A DNA stretch of 30,000 bases from Actinidia chinensis (taxonomy: Eukaryota; Streptophyta; Magnoliopsida; Ericales; Actinidiaceae). Where the stretch lies: the NCBI GenBank assembly GCA_009663005.1, contig CM018897.1, forward strand, positions 3,526,434 to 3,556,433, in the 5' to 3' direction. Below, piece by piece: positions 9,726-21,200 of this stretch. The position numbers and the translations under genes were made by a program. Under the pieces are notes generated by a model, which made no database searches, had not been told where the DNA came from, and saw only the letters and a program-made list of their open reading frames with translations. Position 1 is the first letter of the stretch. Each line of letters starts with the position of its first letter.

Positions 9726-12281
9726 GTAACTGGTAATTTTTCATGCTAGTACTCTGCGTAATTACATGAAGCACTAACATCCTTACCTTTTATAATATAC
9801 ATATGCATAACAAATAAAAGTATATAAAAACATATATAAATATTTTGTTGGTTGTGTCCTGGCAGTGTAAGTATCTTGATTTTTTTGAGAATTGTTGTGT
9901 CTAGTGTCTGTGCTTCTTAGTTCTTAGTTACTCAAACATTTTATTAGACTTTTGGCAAACGGCCCACCTCAAGATAATTTATCAAGTTAGATGAATTGAT
10001 ATAGCTATGTATTTCTAACTGTGTGAATTTGGAACTAATGTTTTTTCACTCGAGAAGATTGATGCTTTGAAGCATTGTGGTAAAAGATAAGTTTTTTTAC
10101 AATGCCGCCATCAGACTTGACTGTTGTCTCACTCTTTAATTTGCAAGCCATGTGCATAGAATGTTTGCTGCTCATAGAGCTTCTTTGGTACTAACCGTAC
10201 TATCTAGATTTTGATGTTTCTATCTGTGGAACTTTGTCAATTTACCTTTCTTTGTTGACTACATTCTAAACCCACATCAACTGTATGAGAACATCTTGCC
10301 TCATGCTTAAATGATATTTATTTTTGTTTTGTAAAATTTCCATCCAATTGTTAATGCTAGTTCAATGCCTCTAACTAACTCACAAGAGGTGGATGTTTTG
10401 ATTGCAGTTATGAATTGTACCATGTAACTAAGAAGCATGAACTCCTCTAAGAAGGTGGGCTGCTTGTTTCGGACGGATAGTCTTCGACAGTGTCAGACAC
10501 TTGTCTAAGCGTGCCATATTATTCTTTGAAATTTTAAATTTGGACACTTGGTGGACGCACGTGCCCATCACTTAGGCATACATGAAAAATAACAAGTTTG
10601 AAAAAAAAAACTTACGATCTATGATAAAATAAAAACAATATATGATTATAACTATTAGTCCTTCCCTTTTTATTTTTTATTTAATTTTAGTAATTCTAAA
10701 CCTAAAACTTATGGTTTGTTTAAGAAAAATATTTCTAAAATAGATCATGTTGTTTTGTACACTTCCTATTCTAGCATGCAGAATGTAAAAATAATTTTTT
10801 TTACTATTTTGAAATACTAGTATAATGTGAATGCATATGTTATATATACAAAAAAATGTATTTATTATTTTTGTGTACATAAATAATATATTTATTTATT
10901 TATGTTCTCCTATTGTGTAGTGTCCTAATTTGTCTTTGAAAACGCTGTGTCCATGTAGTGTGAAATCATTGTCTCGTGTTTGTATTCGTGCTTAGCCCTT
11001 TTAACTTCTATGGAGTTGGTTATTGTAAATTTCAGAGTGGGACACAACAATATCAACTTTATGGCTCTATGGCTGTGGATTATCACAATTAAAGATTTGT
11101 TGTTTTAAGGTCACTAAAGAAAATTACCTATCCACCACTTAATTTGTTTGTGGTCAGTGTACTGTGGGTTTCTTTCCGATACTTGCTGAAGAGTTCTACC
11201 AGAGTTGAAAGCTTTTAGTAAGTCATTTTACAGGTTTTTTGGATTGCAGTGGCATTAGATTATTGTTGCAAAGATATACACATCCTCCCTCAAGTAATTT
11301 GTTTTGCATTTTGATAATGAAACATTCATCTACCTCCTGTATATTATTTGATTTGAGCTTGTCCATTTGGATTGATCAATGTGGTGGGAATGTTATTGCT
11401 GATTATGTGTGTATGTATTGTATAACTAGAGTACTTCAGTACTGCATTGTCATCATGATGTATGGGCACGGTTAAATCGCTCTAGCTGTGGACAGAGGTT
11501 TAACACATCTTTCAGTTTCCTTGTTTCTTTTTAGTAAGGTTGTCTAAGATTGGTACTCATTAAAAAAAAAAAAGACGGTTGTCCAAGATTGGTGAACGTA
11601 TACTTATGCAGTGTGTAGGCCTCCATTATTTTTGCAACACGGAACAGGAGAAGAGAGAATGGAATTGCTTCGAAGAAGATAAGGTCAAATGAATATAATA
11701 AATACACTACTTTATCCTCTATATGACTTCAAAAGCAGAGAGCATTATCTGAATAGAGAGTACAAGGACCTTTTGATACTCTTTTCTTTTGATTAATGTG
11801 TTGCTAAGATTTGAACTACTTCATATACGTCTTAATTTTACCTCATTAGTAATACCAGGGAGCAAGCTGTTTGAAAATGCTTCATTTTATGTTTTATGTT
11901 TTTATGTTTGTTTTATGTTCAGCCAAATAAAAAGGTAATTTTATCATGCAATCATTACCAAAGCAAGTACACAAACTACTTGTACTCAATTGTCCATGTC
12001 AACTGTGATTAAAGATATTGAGATAGCTAAAAGTCACCTGTCCAAATGTAGTGCTTTTAGCCTTTTTCCTTATTATTTGTCTCAACTTTACAAACACTCC
12101 TTGTTTCTTTGATCACCTCACACATTCTGCCGCTGACTTCGTTCGCATTGTTGAATTGAAATCGTTCTGTAGATGTGCAGTTCATATGACACTTTTCAAT
12201 AGTAGAAGCATTAAATTAGTAAACGTGGGACCTTTGGTTGACTGGAATCAATTACATCCACCCACCTAAATTGATTCTGCT
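9726..12281. other. 3' flank of the MADS gene, no gene supported
   Basis: No convincing exon chain is seen on either strand. Two related blocks rich in GTGTC(C) and ending GTGCTT-like lie at about 9850-9920 and 10910-10996, and a TCGGACGG...GTCAGACACTTGTC block lies at 10466-10510. These look like degenerate parts of one dispersed repeat. The minus-strand 3' untranslated region of the MADS gene should occupy the right end. An AATAAT/AATAAG signal on the minus strand near 12070 is a possible polyadenylation element. The remainder is AT-rich and unassigned. Confidence 0.5.
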
Positions 12282-12297
12282 CTAGTTCAGTTGTAAT
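12282..12297 (-). CDS. MADS exon 8 (16 bp coding, C-terminal LQLN)
   Basis: The acceptor CTGCAGCAG/A is followed by TTACAACTGAACTAG, which completes glycine 235 and adds LQLN and a stop. The restored KLGLQLN end is what the AGL17 clade usually carries, and this is the main support for so small a coding exon. The acceptor is a NAGNAG pair; the upstream AG (exon start 12300) would insert one codon, giving LGRLQLN. The exon continues into the 3' untranslated region. Confidence 0.85.
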
Positions 12298-15200
12298 CTG
12301 CTGCAGTTTCCCAGAAACAAGTTGGGATCAAGATCCTGGCAAGGTATTTGTAATTCTTAACGGTGATATATTACTGTTCACAATGGAAATTACCCCAATT
12401 TTGTAGCTCTTGCTTGTGTGTCATAGTTCTGTTGCTGTGGCTGGCAAAGCTGGAGATGGACTGCTACATGCAAGTCCCCTTCAAGGCTTAAACTGTTTGA
12501 TAGAGAAGCATTTCTGTTTGCTCCATTCACATCCCTTGTTCCAAAAGCCTAAGGGATTCAAAATTGCACAGAGTGCAATGAAACTGCTTAGATTTTTTAC
12601 GCAAGTTTGAAAGATAGAAAGAGGATATTGTACTTTGTAGCATATATGAAGCTTGTAGTGGTTGTCTATAGGTATACCTTCTTGTTTAATTCCCCATTTT
12701 CTTGACTAATTAGGTTAACCTTCTTGTATAGTTCCACGTTTTCTTGATGAATGAGGCTTCCCTGCAACAAAAGCAATGAAATTACGTTAGTTGAAGTGAA
12801 AAATTGAGAGAAAAGATCCCGATGAGTGGCCAAGTAATCAGAGTCGACCTTTCGGTTGAGTTCTTGAATTTCATCAATCAAAATTTGGTCCTGTAATAGT
12901 AGATGTTAGCAGTAATCCTGGGAGCATATAGAAAATCATTGGAAAGGTATCGTATAGGACTTGCAAGTTTCAAACCTTCTTCATACGAACACCTTTTAGA
13001 CTCATTTCTAGTTGGTTCTCCAAACTTTGCAACTCTTTGACACTCAAACCAGAAAGCTCTTCTCCCATTATTTTCCTGCAATAATCAAACCCATATACAG
13101 GATAAATGTATTTGGATGTTTCTTTTAACGTCAGGGACTATTTAATATCCATGATTGATGAGCATTTGTGAGATGCTAGGACTATTTCTTCTGAGAGTTA
13201 ATCTTTTGTTGAAATTAATTCATCAATGGAGAGATGCTAGGACTATTTCTTCTTATAGTTAATCTTTTGCTGACATTAATTCATTGTAGTTCTGAGATCT
13301 GTACGTAATCTGCTTCTACCTCCTGATCAAATCTGATTGTTACAGTCAATCTTTTGCTGACATTAAGGTGTAACAATCCTTTTTGCCAGCTTATACACGG
13401 TCAATTCTTATCTTGAGTCCCTCACACTAACTACTGATGGGAATTTTTTTGTGGTTCATAGTCCTATTATATTAGAAGCTCTCACGGGACAGATATTTGG
13501 AAAGCAATTGCAAGAATTGGGCAGATTTAGTAGGAGATATTTATTTTGTTATTGGAGATGGCCGTCAAGTGAAATTTGGACTGATGAGTAGTCTTGAGAA
13601 GCTCCTTTACCGGAACTTCTCTAGCACTCTGCAGTATCGCAGCTAATAAAGACGCCTTGGTCCCTGATTATTTGCAACTTCTGGGGTCAGGCGTGGTAGG
13701 GAACCTTCTTTTGTTGGGGCCTTTCAGGATAGGGAATTAAAAACAATAAATGACTTCTTGGAGAAATTATACTGTGTGATACAAAAATGTTTCATCAAAA
13801 AAAATTAGTCACTAGTGACACATAAAACTAGTTTGCAAACTCAAATTCTAAGTCATTGGGAAATATAATGTGTAATTGTGTATGTCAAAAAAACGCAACA
13901 TGATATTAAGGGCTCAATCCATTTTTTCGTACTCTTAGCTGACAGCTTCCTATATTTCTTTTTCTTTTTCTTTTTGCAACATCATTAGGAAGAGTGGGGA
14001 ATTTGCGAGATGCATGGGCAATTGCAGCATGTAGTTAGAACTACATTTTATTTTATTTTCAAATGTGGTGCAAAATATGGACGGTGATAACCACTGTAAT
14101 TTCACTCAAAAAGGTTAAAAAATCAGCACTTCACATTTGCAAAGGTCAATATAATATAAACTAATTCTTCTTGTGGTTATTGTGGATGCATGAATTGGAT
14201 GTTAACAGATTCTCGTCTAGTTTGAAACTTGGTAAATTTGTGATTTGCAATCTTTTTATTTAGCAAAGAAAAGCATTTATTGGGATGTTTACAATGCAGG
14301 AAGTGGTGTTTTCTAGGGTAACTAGTTGTTGCCCTGTGTAATCGTAGAAGAAATATCGACAGGAATCTCTATAGACTGGTAAGTTGCTTTTTTCATTTGC
14401 CTTCCTGAGAAGATCCCGTGAATGTTTGATGTTGCAAGGAAGTAGTAGTTGGTCAAGGATATGGATAATTTGTCAATATGGATGGAGTCTAAATGTGATA
14501 TCTCATACCAGTTACAATGCAATATAAGAATTGATGGAGTTCTACTTCATTATGGGGCGGGGAGTGAACATCCTATAAAATGAGAGCTCTTTACATTTTG
14601 ATATGGAAATTAATGATTCGAATGCTAAGAGGCATGAGTACTTTAATGGAGGCGGCATGTCTTGTCAGATACCGATACTCGGACCTTGTAAAGGTGTGTT
14701 CGACACTTCTACATTCTATTTCTATATTGTTTACAACACTAAATTCACAATATCAGGAACTTTACAAACACCTAGCGAACACTTTGAGACTTCTTTTCCA
14801 AACATGTCCTGTGATATGATTATCTTTATAGTAACAATGTTTGTTATTCTTTACACAATTTATGCACTTTAAATAAGTTTTTGAACATTTACAAGATGAA
14901 TACATTATGCGTACTACAATGGTCAACAATTGTTAAGTGAATGCTTCTTGATGTTTAAGTTGTAAAATGCATTTTTATATAACGAGTGTTATATTGCATT
15001 TTTTTCATTAAGTTTGAAAATTTTATTTTTATATGACATAATAAATGTATAAACTGCAAATTCTTAACGTGTGCCTAGCATGTAATGTCCTGCATTTTTT
15101 TGAAAGTCGTCATGTAATCATGTTCATGTACGTCTTGTCTTCTGCCTGTGTCGTGGTATTGAACATGATTTCATGTTTTTTTCTTTTTAACAGCTTTTGT

Positions 15201-18200
15201 TTCCAAGGGGATTTTGTTTTGAAATTAGAGAACTTAATATACTTAAATTCTGATTTCAATTCTGATTTCTCAAGCTCAACTGGACCTAAGTCTAAAGTAC
15301 CTGCTGCATTTTTCATAGAAACACGAGTCCTTGAGAATCAATGCCTCATAAGTCATATAAATAGGAAAAAGTGGCAGCACATAATAAATCTTGTAACAAA
15401 TGCTTGATAGGTTGATTTTTTGCTCATCTAATTTATTAACAAGGTAATTCATTTTGTGTTATGACACTAGCATTTAAGATATCGACTCGAGGGACCTTTC
15501 TGCGAGTCTGACATGAGTTTGTCATGCTTGTTGGTTATGGCTGTGTGCATTATACTTGTCTAAAATAAAAAAGACAATGATATTTTCAGCTATTTGCTCA
15601 GGTGCTACCTAAAATAATAGATAAATGTTACGAGGAGAAAGATTTACCGATGATTCTCTTGCAGGTTCTGCAGTTGTTGCCTCAGCATTGCTGCCTCACC
15701 TTGCCAAAACTATCAAGTCCGGTAGGATGATTAGTGATATGCTCAAATATTCCTAATCACTATGACTAAATTGAAATGATGAGGTATGAGTTCTCCTTGT
15801 TCAAATAGGAATACAGACTTAACTCTCGTTCAATGGATTCCACAACGTGGTGATTCAACTTTCATAAGTAGACTGAACCCTTACTAATTGAACCTAATTA
15901 CACATGGATCATAATTTGATAAACACATGCAAGGCCGTTGATACAAAATTTTATTGCAGCTTCACGAATGAGTGCGTATCGGCGTGAACATTCATGCAGA
16001 TGAGTATAGAACTGAGGTGAGAGTTTTATTTTGAAATCTGAATCATTTAATTTTAAATGGAGAACATCTCTCGAGTATGCCTTAATGATCATCATGGAGG
16101 TAAACATTTCAGAAGAAATAATTACCTTGACCTCGGAACTTGGGTTTACCGGTTGGTGATGTTCCTCTTTCGATTTGTTGTACCGCTCAATTATTGACTT
16201 CATGCTGGTGAAAGTGACATAAAATTGTGTCAGTGTGTTCTGTGGTATGTGAACATATCATTTTCAAAATCTGTAACATTACTTCCATGCATTAGCTGCA
16301 CTTGATGTTAGCAACACATTCATCAGATTGTCTCATTGTGTTTTGTGGTATGAAGAACAAATAACGAGAAAATAATTACATTCAGATAGCAACACATTCA
16401 TCTGTTGATGTTATTGTTGGTATTACAAGATTTTCATTAAGCTGCAATTGCTTATGAATCCCTTTTAACATTGTATCAACGATAAACTACACAACTTTTG
16501 GTGGCTGGGAAATTTAGATCTAATGGGAACAAGTTCAAATGTTTCACAAGTCTTTAGTTTGGCTGGAAATAAAATATGGAGCTTCTATAGAAATTGAGGT
16601 CTGACATCTGAGAGCTGTGTGGCCATTCTTTCAATGGTAACACCTCAGACTGTCAATCATAGGAAGCAAGTTTACGTCTGTAGCCAACATTGCCATTCCA
16701 GCCCATCAATTTGGCTAGACTAGAATGGGCCAATGGAAATATATGAGCTGCACTTGTCGAATTAGCATATTTTATTCCGTTCTTTCTGATGCTTCCTGTA
16801 CCACAAAACTCTTAACTGCTTTATGTGACTTATAATAGGTGATAAATAAATTGAAGTAGATAATACTTTGCAGAATAGTTAAAGCATATTTTCTCGTAAT
16901 CTTTCATTCTAGCTTTGCACATTGAATGAAATCTACAGGCTGCTGTATTGAATTTCTGTTACACTAGTTTGTCAAAAAAATGGTTATTGTGAAAATTTAA
17001 TCCTCAGAAGATGTTACTTTATAAGTAATATGGTCATTTTGTTATTGTTGTTATTTGTCTATATCAATTAGGGACGTAAAACATACCAAGCTACTGGAGC
17101 TCGACAGGTGTTTGGCTTGTTCAATGGAGATCAGCTCGTTATGCAACCAGACCAAGTCTGAACATATATCAAAGCTCGTTAATTTTTGAGCTCGGCTCAA
17201 TAGCCTTATTTTATTAAAAGACAAGCAACTCAAGCTCGGCTCGTGATTAGCTTGATGAAAGCTTGTTCGAGATCAGTTTGACTTTGATTGATAAACAAAC
17301 CGAGTTTGAACATGTTTTGAAGCTTGTTAAGCTTGAACAATTCTCGGCTCAGATCGGCTCGGCTTCGTTTACTGCCCTAGTATTGATCAGGTCTAGTAGG
17401 AAAATGTGTACACATCCACGACTGGGGCTAAAGAAGCAGCCATGTGCTCATGATTTTCTTGAGTAAAAGAAAAGGCTTCCTTGTAGTTGGAGAGTACTTC
17501 AAAAGTTGTAATGGAGGCTCTCTCTCTAAAGGCTTAGAAGTTTGAGTTAAGAGCATCTTATATCCCTATAGAGTCTTACAAATAATAGGAAGGCATTGAA
17601 ATAGATAATAGAGGCAAGGCCACCTTTCACAAAGAAGAGAAGATGCCTTTGTGCTTTATAACTTTCCAAAAAAATACCTTAGGTCTGATGCTTTTTACAT
17701 GAAACAACAAAATTTTATAGAACTGCATACAATATGGAGGGACTGAAGTTGGTGTAGGAGGGCCTGGAAATATTCAAGTCAAAACTCTGGCAACTGGCAA
17801 GTGCTGGGAACTAAAATTACTAATGACATTTCCGTGCTACAAAACTAAGGAGTATGAGGTGACAGACAACTTGCAGTTTATGATGTTTGTCAGTTTGAAG
17901 TGATTGCATTATTGCATAGTTTGTATTGAAAGGGTAACAATCATAATACATAAACAAAAATAGGGAGAAGTAATTTTTTAAATGCAATTACGTCTCAAGA
18001 ATGCTGCTGGGATAAAGTTCTGGTTAGAATAGTTTTAATTCAAGATTTGAACTTGAACTCCATCATGTAAATGGTGGATAAATACATTAGGCCTATGCAA
18101 GATGGGATTCTGTTCAACGCTATGCTCCCTCCAACCCTTTTGGTACGTCCCTCTCGGGTGTTCTAATTTTTTATAAGGACAGCAATAAATGCATTAGAAT

Positions 18201-21200
18201 TGAAATTCAAAGGCATTATTTTCAGCATTGTCCCTCTATTTACCACTTCCATATATATTTATAGCTTTTATAGCTTTTCCCACTTTCTGCATATGTTTAT
18301 TCCTCTATTTTTTTTTACTGCAATGATTTCATAACCTTGTTTCATCGTCAATGCCAGTTAGCCAGTATTTGAACTCGGAGATACTCCAAATTGGCCTATT
18401 AGATATATATTTGATGTCATACTAGGTTTTGTGCTGAGAGATGTACTATGGGTCTTATATGGCTCTAGCTTATTGCAATCTAATAATTAGGTAAATTACT
18501 TCCTAGAGGGAATGGGGTTTGCTTTAGTTTGGCACTTTGGTTAAAGATTCAGAAAGTTTTTGTTCTCAATAAGAGGATGTGAAGTAAGGAGTGGTGGCCT
18601 CGGAAGGACGAGTCAAAGTATCATCCCTTCATCACACTGGTGTGGCTTTGTAAAACCAATTATTTATTTATTTTTTCTAATTACTATGTAAAACCAATTA
18701 AGTAGTGCCCTTTATCATATTTGGCTATCATCTGTGACAAATACATTTCTATCTTACGTTCTTACCTTTCGTTTTTAGATGCAAGTTTGAAAGCATGTTA
18801 TGTACCCCACAACAGGTACGAGTAGTTCGTGGTGTTCTTACCATGTGGTCATAAGTTGTTGGAACTGTTCCCAACCTAACCAAGTTATTCTTCGAGAGTC
18901 ATACTTCCTGTTTAATCATACAGGGTTAAATTTATCCTGTCGACTGACGGACTTAAAGGCATACAATGAACTCTATCAATATAGGCTTCGTGCAACCTAA
19001 ATATATCTGTCAGCAAGTTGCAAGGTACGCTTCCGAACCTTCTCCCAGAATATTTCCATATCTTTATTGAAATACAAGTTTCTGTTTGTAACTCGATCAC
19101 ATAATTTTTTTTGGATGTTTTATCATTTATCTCCTTCGTCAAGCCGTACTGAAAGTTGTGAACTAGAAGCAGCTATTCTACTTAATATTTGGGTAACTTG
19201 GGAGTGTGGGAGGATTCATTATTCATACTCCCAAGCATAGAAAACCACGAAATGGAGTAGAACATTAAACAAACCTCTTAACTCTTAAGTTAAGATTAAT
19301 TATTCTTGATGGCTTCAAAACGAGGGAACAAGGGAAAATTGGTCTTCCTCATCAGTTGTTAGATGTGCCATCCAATAGATTAATCCGGATAAGTTTTGTA
19401 TTAACTTAAGTGCGAGAATGTACTGATTGGGCTTTTGGTTAGTGATCCCTTCGGGTTCACTCACTTTTCATTTTCGAAGTGGATCCAATTTTTGAAGTGG
19501 ATCAAGTGGAGGAGTGTTTCTACTGTGTTATGTGGCAGATGCCTACAAATTAAAAGGAAAGTTTAATGGAAATAATAGGACCAGCAATGCTATGAGGGGT
19601 AGAATCTTAGGAACTAAGAAACAACACAAATAAATAGTATAGTTGAAACGAGAATGTTAAGATAGATGTGGAACAAGACTAAGAAAGATAGAATTAGAAA
19701 TAAAATTATTTGTGAAAAGGTAGGAATAGCACCAACTGAAGATAAGTTGAGAGAGAACTGCTAAAATTTGGTCACACAGATGCAATATTATAAAAGAGTG
19801 ACAAAACCAAAATTGATATGAATTGATGTACAATATTAAGGCCAATATGCAATAAAATTTTGGGAAATTCTAGGGGAAATGGGAATACCTAAATTGATAT
19901 GAATTGTTGCGGTAAAAGGATTATGAATTTATTATATGCAATTAATAAAGCAAAATGACAAAAAATGTTTCATATAGCTGACCCAAATCGATTGTGACAC
20001 AAGGCATAGTTTTGTTTTGTTTTTGATCTCCTTTGCTACCTCTCAAAGTAAGCTATATGTTTCCTTTGTTGGGAAAAAAAAAGGTTTTATGCAGCATAAT
20101 GGTAATTGTATGAGAGGTTGAAAGTGTATATCTAAGAGAGAACATAGTCGTCTATACAAGCATTTTAAATGGTGAAGTGCTGCAGTCTTATAGAGCTGGT
20201 ATAGAAAGTGATAATTTTCTGGCTTATACTTCTATGAATATTAGAAGACGCTAGGATACCGTGACGATGTAACTTGTGTAGAAAGTGAGATACTATTCTA
20301 CCAGTAAAGTAATATGAAAGAAATTCAGATCATGCAAAATATTAACAATGGGCACGGTCAACGTGCACGCACACACGAACGTACACACACTAGTAACAGG
20401 TCCTGACAGTCATACATCATTGAATCCATTATATTGAGTAAAACAACGAAAACCGCTCTAAAACTAGAATATGCACCAATAACAAATTGAAAGGCTAAAC
20501 CTAAGATAATGTCCAAAACTAGTATAATCTGTTGGCACAGCAGAAGGTACGATGGATAAGCCCAATGTTAAACTAGGACAGAGATAAAAAGATTGTGCAG
20601 AAATGTTAATCCGGTGCTGCAGTAGCGATGTTATATCAGAGGCTGAATTTTTGTATTCAATTGACTAGATTTAACCTACATGGACTCTTCTAGGAAGCGT
20701 ATTTAATAATTCAAGTTTATAAAAAAATTTGCTAAAGTGGTCAAATTACGCATGAAATACGTTACGACACCTTGTAAATCCTATTTACCTAAAAAAAATA
20801 TACTACGAAATATGAATATTTCGGAGTGTACATGTATTCTCAAAATAGGAATTAGATGACTCTTGACTCTTAAACGTGTACTTGCATTCAAAACTTGTAT
20901 CCGAGTCCTTATAACATAGGATGTAACTAAAAGAAAGAAAAGTGATGGAAGAGTTGAGGTTTACACAGCATGAGATTTGTTGGAACACACAGATTTATTA
21001 GCTTCGGATAGTTTTTCGACAAATGAAGAGCTGCTGCTCCTGCACAGGAACGTTGGTTGGAATTCTCCTTTTGGGACTCTTGCTTACAACTTCAGGTTCT
21101 CTGTTTATTCGTGATAAAAATTATTCTAGAGGGCATTAATTCCTCAATTACCAACTTCCAACTGACACAGCTTCTGTGCAGTTCAAAAATTTGGATTGCG

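Noticed and set aside
12666..12881. A 71-residue minus frame that runs from exon 5 through intron 5 and exon 6 to a stop in KKVYL
   Set aside because: The 87 bp intron 5 happens to stay open. Canonical exon sizes and the downstream exon 7 with [12 protein letters not shown] show that the spliced form is the gene.
12878..13081. 67-codon minus frame across exon 4
   Set aside because: It is a shifted frame over the real K-domain exon; the correct frame gives the [14 protein letters not shown] pattern.
15045..15407. 120-codon plus-strand frame in intron 3
   Set aside because: No recognisable domain, AT-rich codons, and it lies within an intron of a well-supported gene on the other strand.
18779..18814. 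Short plus-strand segment with acceptor- and donor-like borders (TTTTTAG ... CAG/GTACGAG)
   Set aside because: A lone exon-like segment with no partner exons. Such pairs are common by chance in AT-rich introns.
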